Source of the DNA: Janibacter melonis
Lineage (GTDB): Bacteria; Actinomycetota; Actinomycetes; Actinomycetales; Dermatophilaceae
Assembly (NCBI RefSeq): GCF_020567375.1
Contig: NZ_JAJBZM010000003.1
Coordinates: 697,333-761,332 of the forward strand
Direction: 5' to 3'
DNA length: 64,000 nt
A program made the position numbers and the translations under genes. Under the pieces are notes generated by a model, which worked only from the letters and a program-made list of their open reading frames with translations, was not told the origin of the DNA and did no database searches. Positions 46,214-60,241 of the stretch are shown in pieces (within the stretch, counting starts at the first letter, position 1; each line of letters begins with the position of its first letter).

Positions 46214-47057
46214 TCAGCGACGTCCGCGGGGTCCCAAGGGGGCCTGGCGTCGACCGTCGTCGGTCGGGGCGAGCCCGCCCTGGCATGTCGGGCAGGAGAA
46301 GATCGTGCGCTCCTGACCCGCCCGACCGGCCATCGCCACACGGATCGTGTCGCCGCAGCGGCGGCACGGCCGACCCGAGCGGGCGTGGACGTACGACTCG
46401 TGACCGCGCCGCGTCTCGCCGGTCGAGCCCTGCACCCCGGTGACCACGGCGCGCTGCATGAGGCGCGCGACACGGCTGATAATCTGGCTGAGCTCGTCGG
46501 CGCCCACGTCCCGGGCCGGACGCCACGGGTGCACCCGTCGCACGAAGAGGATCTCGCTGGCCCAGAAGGTGCCGATCCCGCTGACGACCCGCTGGTCGAG
46601 CAGCGCCTCGGCGATCGGCCGCGGGTCGCCCTCGAGCCGGTGGACGACCTCGTCGAGGTCGAGCGGGTCGGCGAGGACGTCCGGCCCGAGATGGCCGACG
46701 AGCGTGGCCTCGTCGCGGGTGCGCACGAGGTCGAGCTCACCGAGACGCAGGCCGACCGCTCGCCATCGGGTGCCGTCGAGCACGGCCCGCGTCTGCGGGT
46801 TGGCCAGCGCGCGACGCCCCTGGGGTGAGTCGAGCCCCTCGACCCGCCACTGCCCCTCCATCCGCAGGTGCGAGTGGATCGTCCACCCGCCCTCGACCCG
46901 GTGGAGCAGACGCTTGCCGTGGCTGACGACCTCGAGGGTCCGGGAGCCGACGAGCGCCGCACCGTCGAGCGACCCCCAGCGCAGGTCGACCCGCTCGAGC
47001 GGGTCGCCGGCGAGGGCCTGGTGGAGCCGCTGGGCTGTCCGGCGCAGCGTGTCGCCC

Positions 47058-47065
<8 letters not shown>
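46214..47065 (-). CDS. nei2: Fpg/Nei-family DNA glycosylase (Nei2 type)
   Basis: A 283-residue base-excision repair enzyme. After the GTG start it reads PEGDTLRRTAQRLHQAL, with the catalytic Pro-Glu. The H2TH helix is in IAEALLDQRVVSGIGTFWASEILF and a C4 zinc finger is CRRCGDTIRVAMAG...FSCPTC. It removes oxidised pyrimidines. Its start overlaps the end of lhr by 8 nt, so the two are co-translated. Confidence 0.93.
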
Positions 47066-51701
<4,636 letters not shown>

Positions 51702-51783
51702 GGCAGGGACAGCCTGCCACCGGGCACCGACAGCGCGGCCGCTCGTGGGAGGTGCGACCTGCGGACGTCCAGGGTTGCCCGGC

Positions 51784-53094
51784 TCAGGTCGCGGAGATCC
51801 CGATCCGGCCCTCGCGGAAGGCGTTGACGAAGAGCGCGTGGTCGCGCCGCACCTCCTGCGCGTACTCGACGGCGAAGTCCGCGAGGAAGCCCCCGAAGGC
51901 CCGACGGCGGCCGTCGAGCGAGGCGATGATCGCCTCCTCGACCTGGAAGTCGACGAGGTCCTGGTCGCTGTCCTCGTCGGCGGCGCAGTGGATCTTCGCG
52001 GTCGCGCGGCCGAGGAGGTCGACGACGGCCGCCATCTGCGAGGGCTCGGTGAGCTCGGCCCAGTCGAGGTCGACCTCGTAGGGCGAGACCTCGCTGACGA
52101 CGTAGCCGACGCCGTCCATCTCCGTGTGGCCGAGGAGGGGGTCGGTGTGGGCCTGCAGCGCGCGCTGGCTGACGACGGTGCGGTGGCCCTCGTGCTCGAA
52201 GTAGGCGTCGATCCGCGCGGTGTCGACGAAGCGGCTCAGCGCCGGCACGTTGGCCTGCTTCATCGACAGCAGGACGTCGTTGTCGAGCGCCTGGCTCGTG
52301 CCCTCGACGAGCACGGTGTACGCGGGCAGCCCGGCGCTGCCGATGCCGAAGCCGGAGCGCCCGATGACGTCGCGCACCTCGTAGAAGAGCTCGCGGTCGA
52401 TCTTCTTGTGCTCGGGGATGGTCTCGAGGTAGCGCTCGAAGGCGCGCATGACCTTCGCCCGCTCGCGCTGCCCGAGCGGACGTGCCCCGGTGCCCTCCGC
52501 GAACATCCGCACCCCGTCGACCCGGTGCGTCATCGAGTCGAGCAGCTCGGAGCGCTCGGTCATCCGGGCGAGGACGAGCGCGTCGCGCACCGGGCCCTCG
52601 GTGTTGTCGAGGTGGAGCGAGAAGTCCTCGCGCTCCGTACCGGCGTAGTGGTCGACCTGGGCGAGGTAGGCGCGCAGGTAGCGGCCGATGAGCCGTCGGA
52701 TCTCGTCGTCGGGCAGCGCCTTCTGCCAGCCGAGCAGCGCGAGCGAGGAGGCGAAGCGCATGAGGTCCCACGTGAAGCTGCCGAGGTAGGCCTCGTCGAA
52801 GTCGTTGACGTCGAAGACCATCCGGCCGTCGGAGTCGAGGTAGGTGCCGAAGTTCTCGACGTGGAGGTCGCCGTGGATCCACACGGCGGACGCGCGCTCG
52901 TCGGCCCAGTCGTCCTCGCGCTGCGTGACGTCGTGGAAGAACAGGCACGCGGTGCCCCGGTAGAAGGCGTGCGGGTCCCGGGCCATCTTGCGGTACTTCA
53001 CCCGGAACGCGGCGGGGGCGGTGCGCTGGAGGTCCTCGAAGGCGTCCGCCAGGGTCGTGATGATCTGCTCGGTGCGCTGCTCGTCGGACGTCAT
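51784..53094 (-). CDS. DUF2252 domain protein
   Basis: A 436-residue protein of the DUF2252 family, distantly kinase-like: WIHGDLHVENFGTYLDSDGRMVFDVNDFDEA mimics the catalytic and metal loops (HGDxxxxN, D-F-D) of aminoglycoside phosphotransferase-type folds. It also has MARDPHAFYRGTACLFFHDV near the N-terminus. No substrate is known. It begins 4 nt after an SDR gene and probably shares its transcript. Confidence 0.9.
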   Translation of the reverse strand: MTSDEQRTEQIITTLADAFEDLQRTAPAAFRVKYRKMARDPHAFYRGTACLFFHDVTQREDDWADERASAVWIHGDLHVENFGTYLDSDGRMVFDVNDFDEAYLGSFTWDLMRFASSLALLGWQKALPDDEIRRLIGRYLRAYLAQVDHYAGTEREDFSLHLDNTEGPVRDALVLARMTERSELLDSMTHRVDGVRMFAEGTGARPLGQRERAKVMRAFERYLETIPEHKKIDRELFYEVRDVIGRSGFGIGSAGLPAYTVLVEGTSQALDNDVLLSMKQANVPALSRFVDTARIDAYFEHEGHRTVVSQRALQAHTDPLLGHTEMDGVGYVVSEVSPYEVDLDWAELTEPSQMAAVVDLLGRATAKIHCAADEDSDQDLVDFQVEEAIIASLDGRRRAFGGFLADFAVEYAQEVRRDHALFVNAFREGRIGISAT

Positions 53095-53098
53095 GGCG

Positions 53099-53995
53099 TC
53101 AGTCTCGCGCCGTGTCGGGGCCCCGGGCCGCGCGAGACGTCGGCTGATCCGTCGTCCACCCGACTCGCTCGGTGCGGGCCAGCTCGATCGCGTCGGCGAG
53201 GGTGGCGGGCAGGCGCAGCTCGGCGAGCCGTTGCGCGACCGCCCGCCCGGGGACCGCCGGACGCAGCCACGGGGGCGCGACGACGTGCCGGCTGCGCCGG
53301 GCGATCCCGCGCTCGAGCGCTCGCAGCGCGGTGGGCAGCGGGGTCACGCCAGTGATCGTCCCCCCACCGGTGAGCAGGCGCGCTGTCTCGGTGGCGAAGC
53401 CCCGCTGCGTCATCTCGGTGTCGATCTCGGAGTAGTAGGCGACCCCGACCCTCGCCCCGGTGTGCCGGATCTCCAGGCGCAGCGTGTTGCCGATCGCCTC
53501 GACGGCGGCCTTGCTCGCCGAGTACGCGCCGATGAGGGGCAGGTGGACCGCCGCGGCGAGCGAGGCGGTGGCCAGGGCGTAGCCGCGCTCGTGGCTGATG
53601 TGCGGGCCCGCCGCGCGCAGCGTGTAGAAGGTCCCGAGCGCGTTGACGGCGAGGTGGGTCTCCATGACCCCCGGCTGGCCGCCGATGACGGGCAGCTGCC
53701 GGGCGATGCCGGCGTTGGCGACGACGACGTCTATACCGCCGAGATCGGCGACAAGACCCTCGACCGCGTCGTCCACCTCCGCGGGGTCGGAGACGTCGCA
53801 CTCGCGCCAGGGGCCGCCGCACCGCCCGGCGACCTCCTCGAGCAGGGCCGGCTCGAGCCCGAGCACGGCGACCTGCGCCCCGTGCGCCGCGAGCAGCTCG
53901 GCGAGCGCGGCGCCGATGCCCCGGGCCCCGCCGGTGACGAGCACCCGCCGTCCGCGCAGCGACGGGGTGTGCCGGGGGTTCGGTGCGAGGGCCAT
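53099..53995 (-). CDS. Short-chain dehydrogenase/reductase
   Basis: A 298-residue classical SDR with VLVTGGARGIGAALAELL, VVVANAGIARQLP, active-site Ser in ATASLAA, and Y-S-A-S-K (catalytic Y/K). A C-terminal extension of about 50 residues ends in a polar tail. Substrate unknown. Confidence 0.9.
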   Translation of the reverse strand: MALAPNPRHTPSLRGRRVLVTGGARGIGAALAELLAAHGAQVAVLGLEPALLEEVAGRCGGPWRECDVSDPAEVDDAVEGLVADLGGIDVVVANAGIARQLPVIGGQPGVMETHLAVNALGTFYTLRAAGPHISHERGYALATASLAAAVHLPLIGAYSASKAAVEAIGNTLRLEIRHTGARVGVAYYSEIDTEMTQRGFATETARLLTGGGTITGVTPLPTALRALERGIARRSRHVVAPPWLRPAVPGRAVAQRLAELRLPATLADAIELARTERVGWTTDQPTSRAARGPDTARD

Positions 53996-54006
53996 GCCCG
54001 ACGCTA
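53996..54006 (-). promoter_or_regulatory. Leaderless-type promoter of the SDR-DUF2252 pair
   Basis: TAGCGT (54006-54001) is 5 nt before the ATG at 53995 on the minus strand. Confidence 0.5.
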
Positions 54007-54044
54007 ACCCCGGGCACCGACGGCGGGGGCGAAGGGGGAGCGCC

Positions 54045-55091
54045 TCAGCCCGCCGGGACCGCCGGCTGCTGCTGGGTGATGCAGTGGATGCCGCCGCCGC
54101 GGGCGTAGAGCGGGCGGGCGTCGACGCCGACGACCTCGCGCCCGGGGTAGGCGGCGCGCAGCACGGCGAGCGCCTCGTCGTCGCGCTCGTCCTCGAAGGT
54201 GCACGCGACGACCCCGCCGTTGCACACGAGGTGGTTGATGTAGCTCCAGTCGACCGGGCCCTCGTCGTCGGTGAGCGTGCGCGGTGCCGGCACGCGGACG
54301 ACCCGCAGCGGGTCCCCCTTCGCGTCGTGGGCGGCCGACAGGACGGCCTCCGCCTCGCGGCTCACCTCGTGGTCGGGGTGCTCGGGGTCGTCCTGCCAGT
54401 GCACCAGCACCGTCCCCGGCTCGCTGAAGCAGGCGACGATGTCGACGTGCCCGCGGGTGCCGAAGGAGTCGTAGTCGCGGGTGAGGCCCCGGGGCAGCCA
54501 GATCGCCGTCGTCGCGCCGATGGTGCGGGCGAGCTCGGCCTCGACGTCCTCACGGGTGAGGCCGGGGTTGCGGCCCGGGTCGAGCTGGACGGTCTCGGTG
54601 AGCAGGACCGTGCCCTGGCCGTCGACGTGGATGCCGCCGCCCTCGTTGACGAGGGTCGAGGGCAGGTGCGCGCCGCCGGCGACGTCGGTGACGAGCTCGG
54701 CGACGCGCGCGTCGTCCTCCCAGCTCGCCCAGTCCTGACCGCCCCAGCCGTTGAAGACCCAGTCGACCCCGCCGAGGCGCCCGTCACCGAGGACGAAGCT
54801 CGGCCCGATGTCACGCATCCACGCGTCGTCGAGCGAGGCGACGACGATGTCGATCTCGTGCGGGCTGTCGGTGCCGAGGTGCTCACGGGCGATGCGCACG
54901 TCCGGGCTGGTGACGACGACGGTCACCGGCTCGAAGCGGGCCACCGCGCGGGCCACGGCCGCCCACGTCGTGCGGGCCTCCTCGGCGTCGGCGGCGGTGT
55001 CACCGAGCGTGTAGCCGGCGCTCGGCCACGCCATCCACGTGCGCTCGTGCGGCTCCCACTCGGCCGGCATGCGCCAGGCGGGCTGGCTCAC
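54045..55091 (-). CDS. aguA: Agmatine deiminase
   Basis: A 348-residue pentein-fold hydrolase converting agmatine to N-carbamoylputrescine. It starts at a GTG overlapping the upstream gene and has MPAEWEPHERTWMAWP, DDAWMRDIGPSFVLG, NEGGGIHVDGQGT and the catalytic cysteine C337 in GGGIHCITQQQP. Followed by the product-using amidase in the same operon (upstream on this strand), a complete agmatine-to-putrescine route. Confidence 0.95.
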   Translation of the reverse strand: MSQPAWRMPAEWEPHERTWMAWPSAGYTLGDTAADAEEARTTWAAVARAVARFEPVTVVVTSPDVRIAREHLGTDSPHEIDIVVASLDDAWMRDIGPSFVLGDGRLGGVDWVFNGWGGQDWASWEDDARVAELVTDVAGGAHLPSTLVNEGGGIHVDGQGTVLLTETVQLDPGRNPGLTREDVEAELARTIGATTAIWLPRGLTRDYDSFGTRGHVDIVACFSEPGTVLVHWQDDPEHPDHEVSREAEAVLSAAHDAKGDPLRVVRVPAPRTLTDDEGPVDWSYINHLVCNGGVVACTFEDERDDEALAVLRAAYPGREVVGVDARPLYARGGGIHCITQQQPAVPAG

Positions 55092-56107
55092 AGGGAGACG
55101 TCCGTGCTCGTCGTCGGGCCGTCGAGCTCGCGGCGGTGCTCGTCGCGGATCGGCTCGGTGAGGACGCCGTAGGTGTCCGGTCGACGGGTGGCGAGGAAGG
55201 GGAAGAGCGCCAGCCAGTCCTCGCGCTGGGCGAGGTCGAGGTCGGCGACGAGGACCGCCTCCTCGTCGCGCGGGGCCTGGACGAGCACCCGGCCGTAGGG
55301 GTCGGAGATGAAGCTGCTGCCGTAGAAGTCGTTGACCCCTTCGTCGCCCGTGCGGTTCGGGACGACCATGAAGAGGCCGTTGGCGATGCCGTTGCCGACG
55401 ATGACCTGCTGCCACAGCGGCTGCGTGTCGAAGTCGGGGTGGTCGGGCTCGGAGCCGATCGCGGTCGGGTAGCACAGGACCTGCGCGCCGCCGAGGGAGT
55501 ACGCACGGGCGACCTCGGGGAACCACTCGTCCCAGCACGTCGGCAGACCGAGGCGAAGGGGGACCGAGGTCGCGACGTCGTGGACCGGGTATGCGTCGGC
55601 CGCCGGGCCCGCCCGGAAGTACTTGTCCTCGTAGTAGCCGGCGGTGACGGGGATGTGGGTCTTGCGGGTGCGGGCGACGACCTCTCCGTCGGGGCTGACG
55701 ACGACGGCGGAGTTGTAGCCCAGCCCGTCCTCGGGGCTGCCCGGGTCCGCGCCGTCCGCGCGGGCGGCGCGCTCGTAGAGCGAGGCGTGGACGAAGACGC
55801 CGTGCCGGGCGGCGGCCTCGCGCGCGAGGGTCACCGTCGGGCCGTCGTCGAGCGACTCGGCGCCGGGTCCGGGTGCCTCGGCGGGCAGGACGTCGGCGGG
55901 GTAGCGCAGCAGGGTGATCTCGGGCAGGAAGACGATCTCGGCACCGGCCTGCGCGGCCTGGCCGATCGCCTCGTCGAGCACGCGGGCGAGCTCGCCCGCG
56001 TCCTCGCGCCAGCGGTGCTGGACGAGGGCGACCCGGAGCGGGGGCCGGGTCGGCTCCTCGACCCGGGCGAGGCTGGTGGGCACGGCGTCAGCGGTGATGA
56101 GGTGCAC
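55088..56107 (-). CDS. aguB: N-carbamoylputrescine amidase
   Basis: A 339-residue nitrilase-family enzyme. Catalytic triad E63 (FLPEIT), K149 (RKTHIP) and C191 (PTCWDEWFPE). It hydrolyses N-carbamoylputrescine to putrescine, CO2 and ammonia. The first 25 residues extend beyond the usual start. GTG 56107 follows a TAGACT box at leaderless distance. Confidence 0.93.
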   Translation of the reverse strand: MHLITADAVPTSLARVEEPTRPPLRVALVQHRWREDAGELARVLDEAIGQAAQAGAEIVFLPEITLLRYPADVLPAEAPGPGAESLDDGPTVTLAREAAARHGVFVHASLYERAARADGADPGSPEDGLGYNSAVVVSPDGEVVARTRKTHIPVTAGYYEDKYFRAGPAADAYPVHDVATSVPLRLGLPTCWDEWFPEVARAYSLGGAQVLCYPTAIGSEPDHPDFDTQPLWQQVIVGNGIANGLFMVVPNRTGDEGVNDFYGSSFISDPYGRVLVQAPRDEEAVLVADLDLAQREDWLALFPFLATRRPDTYGVLTEPIRDEHRRELDGPTTSTDVSL

Positions 56108-56146
56108 GCGGGCAGTCTAGGGGCGGGGCGTGCCTAGACTTCGCGG
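56108..56146. promoter_or_regulatory. Mirror-image divergent leaderless promoters
   Basis: The minus-strand aguB promoter TAGACT (56119-56114) and the plus-strand DUF3046 promoter TAGACT (56135-56140) are identical and face away from each other, each 6 nt before a GTG. Together they make a perfect 8-bp inverted repeat AGTCTAGG...CCTAGACT (56114-56121, 56133-56140). The -10 boxes are 15 bp apart, so polymerases cannot occupy both at once. Confidence 0.75.
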
Positions 56147-56398
56147 GTGCGGATGAGTCAGTTCTGGTCGCTCATGGAGGGCGAGTTCGGTGCCGGGTAC
56201 GCCCATACCCTCGCCCGCCACCAGGTCCTCGGCAGCCTCGGCGGGCGCAACGCCGTCGACGCCCTCGAGGCCGGTGTCCCGGCCCGCGAGGTGTGGCAGG
56301 CGGTGTGCGACGCGATGGACGTCCCGGAGTCCCGCCGGCTCGGCGAGGACGTGACGATGGACGTGCCGCGCCGGGTCGTCGACTCCATCGGGGACTGA
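56147..56398 (+). CDS. DUF3046 domain protein
   Basis: An 83-residue protein, MSQFWSLMEGEFGAGYAHTLARHQVLGSLGGRNAVDALEAGVPAREVWQAVCDAMDVP, the entire DUF3046 core. It is found near recA-recX throughout actinobacteria; function unknown. The GTG at 56147 is fixed by the leaderless promoter. Confidence 0.9.
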   Translation: MRMSQFWSLMEGEFGAGYAHTLARHQVLGSLGGRNAVDALEAGVPAREVWQAVCDAMDVPESRRLGEDVTMDVPRRVVDSIGD

Positions 56399-56403
56399 TC
56401 GGC

Positions 56404-56997
56404 GTGGGCCACCTGATGTTCGTCGCGGTGGCCCTGCCCGAGGCGGTGCGCGAGGACCTCGCCGCCTTCCTCGAGCCCCGCGAGGGCATGCCGTGGGTGG
56501 ACGCCGTCCAGTGGCACCTCACCCTGGCCTTCATGGCATCCGTGCCCCCGGCCCGTGCGGACGAGCTCGTCGAGCGGCTCGCCCACGCGGCGGGGCGGGT
56601 CGTCCCCTTCGCCCTCTCGCTCGGGGGAGCGGGAGCCTTCCCGCACGCCGGTCGCGCCTCGGTGCTCTGGCTCGGCGTCGACGACGCCGCCCAGGACCCG
56701 CTGGCCCGGCTGGCCCGCGGGTGCCGGGCCGCTGCCTCGGTGTCGGGGGCGAGCCCGGACGGGCGGGCCTTCGTGCCCCATCTCACCCTCGCGCGGCTGC
56801 GGCGACCGGTCGAGGCGACGCGGTGGCTGCGGGTCCTCGACGCGTGGCAGGCGGACCCCTTCGTCGTCGACGAGGTCGAGCTCGTCGCCTCCTTCCTCGG
56901 CGAAGGGGCGAACGGGCGACCCCGTCACGAGGTCGTCGCGACCCTGCCGCTCGGAGCGGACCCGTTGCCGCCGGGAGAGGCGCTGCGCGAGGGTTGA
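56404..56997 (+). CDS. thpR: RNA 2',3'-cyclic phosphodiesterase (2'-5' RNA ligase family)
   Basis: A 197-residue 2H phosphoesterase with the two HxT motifs HLTLAF (residues about 39-44) and HLTLAR (about 126-131). These enzymes open cyclic phosphates or act on 2'-5' bonds in RNA. GTG 56404 is used; ATG 56416 (MFVAVALP) is a possible shorter start. Confidence 0.9.
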   Translation: MGHLMFVAVALPEAVREDLAAFLEPREGMPWVDAVQWHLTLAFMASVPPARADELVERLAHAAGRVVPFALSLGGAGAFPHAGRASVLWLGVDDAAQDPLARLARGCRAAASVSGASPDGRAFVPHLTLARLRRPVEATRWLRVLDAWQADPFVVDEVELVASFLGEGANGRPRHEVVATLPLGADPLPPGEALREG

Positions 56998-57000
56998 CGC

Positions 57001-57762
57001 ATGGCCGAGCGCTTCGTCGACGTGGATCTCAGCGGGGCCCGCTTCGAGCGGGTCGACCTGTCGGGGGCGGTGCTGCGCTCGGTCGAGGTCGACGGTGCCG
57101 AGATCGAGGCCCCGTGGCTGCTCGGCGGCGGCGCCTCGCTCGTCGTCAACGGCGTGGACGTGGCCCCGCTGGTCGACGCCGAGCTCGACGCCCGGATGCC
57201 CGGCCGGTCGCTGCGACGCGCGAGCGACCCCGAGGGGCTGAGGGCGGCGTGGGCGGCGCTGGAGCAGTCGTGGGAGCGGGTCCTCGAGCGGGTCGCGGCC
57301 ATGCCGTCCGGCACGGTCGACGCGGGCGTCGACGACGAGTGGTCCTTCGCGCAGACCCTGCGTCATCTCGTCATGGCGACCGACACGTGGCTCGGGCGCG
57401 CGGTGCTCGGGCTGGAGCAGCCCTACCACCCCCTCGGCCAGCCGCACGCCGAGTACGAGACCGACGGCTACGACATGTCGGTCTTCACGACGCGGCAGCC
57501 GACGTACGAGGAGGTGCTCGAGGCGCGGGCAGGGCGTCAGCGGATGGTCCGTGAGCACCTCGCGACGCTCGTCGCCGACGACCTCGCCCAGGTGCGGGCC
57601 AACCCCTGGGCGCCGCAGCACGCGGAGACGACGCTGTCGTGCCTGCGCACGATCCTCGACGAGGAGTGGGAGCACCAGCGCTACGCGGTGCGCGACCTCG
57701 ACCTGCTCCAGGCCCGGTCGGCGTCGTCGGACACTCAGCCGACGAACATGCAGAAGGGGTGA
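57001..57762 (+). CDS. Fusion of pentapeptide-like repeat and DinB-family domain
   Basis: A 253-residue protein. Residues about 5-45 are pentapeptide-like (DLSGARFERVDLSGAVLRSVEVDGAEI). Residues about 75-240 form a DinB four-helix bundle (DEWSFAQTLRHLVMATDTWLGRAVLG...ILDEEWEHQRYAVRDLDLL) with histidines in the positions of the metal site (RHLV, EWEHQRY). DinB proteins often act as thiol-dependent transferases. Starts 3 nt after thpR. Its 3' end overlaps the convergent VOC gene by 28 nt. Confidence 0.85.
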   Translation: MAERFVDVDLSGARFERVDLSGAVLRSVEVDGAEIEAPWLLGGGASLVVNGVDVAPLVDAELDARMPGRSLRRASDPEGLRAAWAALEQSWERVLERVAAMPSGTVDAGVDDEWSFAQTLRHLVMATDTWLGRAVLGLEQPYHPLGQPHAEYETDGYDMSVFTTRQPTYEEVLEARAGRQRMVREHLATLVADDLAQVRANPWAPQHAETTLSCLRTILDEEWEHQRYAVRDLDLLQARSASSDTQPTNMQKG

Positions 57763-58187
57763 CCGGCCGGGTCGGCGACGACGTAGAGGGGCTCCTCGGG
57801 GTCCTGCGAGCGGTCGAGGACGAGCCGGCCGCCGAGGTCGAGGGCCCGCCGCAGGTTGGCCTCGAGGGCAGGGACGTCGGGGACGGTGCAGTCGACGTGG
57901 AGCTGCATCGGCACGTCGTCGTCGGGCCAGGTCGTCGCGGTGAGCCGCTCGACCTGCTGGACGGCCAGGGCGCGCCCGCCGTCGGGCTGGTGCAGGACGA
58001 GCCAGTCGGCGTCGTCGCGCTCGCCGTCGGCCGGCGGCTCGTCGCCGGGTCGGTAGACGAGGCCGAGGAGACGGCGGTAGAACTCGGCGAGGGCTCGGGC
58101 GTCGGTGGTGTCGAGGACGGTCTGGCACAGGCGGGGGAGGGGGACCTCGTCGCCCTCGTCGGGCCTGCTCCCGGGCTGGGTCGTCAT
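57735..58187 (-). CDS. VOC (glyoxalase/bleomycin-resistance) family protein
   Basis: A 150-residue protein with two beta-alpha-beta-beta-beta units: LCQTVLDTTDARALAEFYRRLLGLVYRPGD and MQLHVDCTVPDVPALEANLRRALDLGG...VVADPAGHPFCMF. This subtype is frequent in actinobacteria; substrate unknown. AGGAGG 7 nt before the ATG at 58187. Confidence 0.9.
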   Translation of the reverse strand: MTTQPGSRPDEGDEVPLPRLCQTVLDTTDARALAEFYRRLLGLVYRPGDEPPADGERDDADWLVLHQPDGGRALAVQQVERLTATTWPDDDVPMQLHVDCTVPDVPALEANLRRALDLGGRLVLDRSQDPEEPLYVVADPAGHPFCMFVG

Positions 58188-58252
58188 CGCGTGTCCTCCT
58201 CGTGGCGGCCGTCGGCGGCCCGACACGCCGTCCGGCGCGTCGGTGCACGACC

Positions 58253-58275
58253 TCGAACACCTGTTCGGCTAGGTT
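58253..58275 (+). promoter_or_regulatory. SOS box and promoter of recA
   Basis: TCGAACACCTGTTCGG (58253-58268) matches the actinobacterial LexA site TCGAAC-N4-GTTCGA at all but the last base. TAGGTT (58270-58275) directly follows as the -10. A second possible -10, TAGCGT, lies near 58353, closer to the gene. The leader is about 160 nt. Confidence 0.9.
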
Positions 58276-58443
58276 TGTGCACAGCGGTCATCCCGACGGC
58301 ATCAGTATCCACAGCCTCACGGCGGCTGGGGTCGTTGTCGGTGGTGGTCCCTAGCGTCTGACCCGACAGCACGACGAGACCGACCGTGCGACGGTTCGCC
58401 GGTGGGCGCGCCCGACCCGAGCAAGAACAGGCAGGTACCTGGC

Positions 58444-59511
58444 ATGGCTGATGTCACCGCCATCGACACCAAGCTCCACGAGCAGAAGCTGAAGTCCCTC
58501 GACTCCGTCATGGGCCAGATCGAGAAGTCGCACGGCAAGGGCGCGATCATGCGCCTGGGCGACGACGTCCGGCCGCCCATCGCCGTCATCCCGACCGGGT
58601 CGATCTCCCTCGACATCGCGCTCGGCATCGGCGGGCTGCCCCGCGGCCGGGTCGTCGAGATCTACGGCCCCGAGTCGAGCGGCAAGACGACGGTCGCTCT
58701 CCACGCCGTCGCCAGCGCCCAGCGCGCCGGTGGCATCGCGGCCTTCATCGACGCCGAGCACGCCCTCGACCCCGATTACGCCAAGAAGCTCGGCGTCGAC
58801 ACCGACGCCCTCCTCGTCTCCCAGCCCGACACCGGTGAGCAGGCGCTCGAGATCGCCGACATGCTCATCCGCTCCGGTGCTCTCGACATCATCGTCATCG
58901 ACTCGGTGGCGGCGCTCGTGCCGCGCGCCGAGATCGAGGGCGAGATGGGCGACAGCCACGTCGGTCTCCAGGCCCGTCTCATGAGCCAGGCGCTGCGCAA
59001 GATCACCGGTGCGCTCAACACCTCGGGCACGACGGCGATCTTCATCAACCAGCTCCGCGAGAAGATCGGCGTGATGTTCGGCTCCCCGGAGACGACGACC
59101 GGTGGCAAGGCGCTGAAGTTCTACGCCTCCGTGCGTCTCGACGTCCGGCGCATCGAGACGCTCAAGGACGGCAGCGAGCCGGTCGGCAACCGCACCCGCG
59201 TCAAGGTCGTCAAGAACAAGGTCTCCCCGCCCTTCAAGCAGGCGGAGTTCGACATCCTCTACGGGCAGGGCATCTCCCGCGAGGGCGGTCTCATCGACCA
59301 GGGCGTCGACCACGGCTTCGTGCGCAAGGCCGGTGCCTGGTACACGTACGAGGGCGACCAGCTCGGCCAGGGCAAGGAGAACGCCCGCAACTTCTTGAAG
59401 GACAACCCGCAGCTCGCCGACGAGATCGAGGTCAAGATCAAGACCAAGCTCGGCATCGGGGTCCCGGTCGAGGAGCCCGAGGGCAGCGTCGACGTCCCGG
59501 TCGACTTCTGA
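58444..59511 (+). CDS. recA: Recombinase A
   Basis: A 355-residue DNA strand-exchange ATPase. Walker [10 protein letters not shown] near 75-83, [20 protein letters not shown], the L2 region [19 protein letters not shown], and RVVKNK-type C-terminal segment. The start [10 protein letters not shown] at 58444 is chosen over an upstream extension. No intein is present. Followed by recX. Confidence 0.98.
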   Translation: MADVTAIDTKLHEQKLKSLDSVMGQIEKSHGKGAIMRLGDDVRPPIAVIPTGSISLDIALGIGGLPRGRVVEIYGPESSGKTTVALHAVASAQRAGGIAAFIDAEHALDPDYAKKLGVDTDALLVSQPDTGEQALEIADMLIRSGALDIIVIDSVAALVPRAEIEGEMGDSHVGLQARLMSQALRKITGALNTSGTTAIFINQLREKIGVMFGSPETTTGGKALKFYASVRLDVRRIETLKDGSEPVGNRTRVKVVKNKVSPPFKQAEFDILYGQGISREGGLIDQGVDHGFVRKAGAWYTYEGDQLGQGKENARNFLKDNPQLADEIEVKIKTKLGIGVPVEEPEGSVDVPVDF

Positions 59512-59552
59512 TCGCACCGGTTGACGCCGTCACGCAGAGCTGATCGCCCGCG

Positions 59553-60212
59553 ATGAGCAGCACCGACGAGACCGCCGCGCCCGGCACGCCCCAGGAGCAG
59601 ACCCTGGAGCGGCTGCGCGCGGCGGTCGCGCGTGCCCAGGCGGGGGAGCCGATCCAGGGCGGGCAGAGCGCGCAGAGTGCGCAGGGCGCGCCGGCCGGAC
59701 CGCCGCCGCCCGAGGCGCCCGACGACGACGCCGACCCCCGGGCGGTGGCCCGGGCCGTCGTGCTGCGGGCGCTCACGGGGTCGCCGAAGTCGCGCGCCGA
59801 GCTCGAGCGCGCGCTGCGCCGCAAGGGCTGCCCCGACGACGTCGCCGCCGAGGTGCTCGACCGCATGGAGCACGTGGGCCTCGTCGACGACGAGGCGTAC
59901 GCGCAGATGTTCGTGCGCTCCAAGCGCACCGGTCGGGGCCTGGCCCGGCGGGCGCTGCAGCACGAGCTGCGGGCGAAGGGGGTCGACGACGAGACGGCGA
60001 GCGGGGTGCTCGCCCAGATCGGCGTCGACGACGAGCGCGACGTCGCCCGTGAGCTCGTCGCGAAGAAGCTGCGCTCGATGCACGGCCTCGAGCGGGTCGT
60101 GCAGACCCGCCGCCTCGCGGGGATGCTCGCCCGGAAGGGCTACTCCTCGGAGATCTCCCGTCAGGTGATCGCCGAGTCCCTCGACGCGCTGCCCGAGCAC
60201 CAGCGCGACTGA
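59553..60212 (+). CDS. recX: Regulatory protein RecX
   Basis: A 219-residue all-helical protein that inhibits RecA filaments. An extended Gln/Ala/Pro-rich N-terminus (about 65 residues) precedes three RecX repeats, e.g. SPKSRAELERALRRKGCPDDVAAEVLDRM, VDDEAYAQMFVRSKRTGRGLARRALQHELRAKGV. 41 nt after recA, as usual. miaB, the common next gene, is not present. Confidence 0.94.
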   Translation: MSSTDETAAPGTPQEQTLERLRAAVARAQAGEPIQGGQSAQSAQGAPAGPPPPEAPDDDADPRAVARAVVLRALTGSPKSRAELERALRRKGCPDDVAAEVLDRMEHVGLVDDEAYAQMFVRSKRTGRGLARRALQHELRAKGVDDETASGVLAQIGVDDERDVARELVAKKLRSMHGLERVVQTRRLAGMLARKGYSSEISRQVIAESLDALPEHQRD

Positions 60213-60241
60213 CCGACCCGCGCACCCTGTCGTACGCCGGC

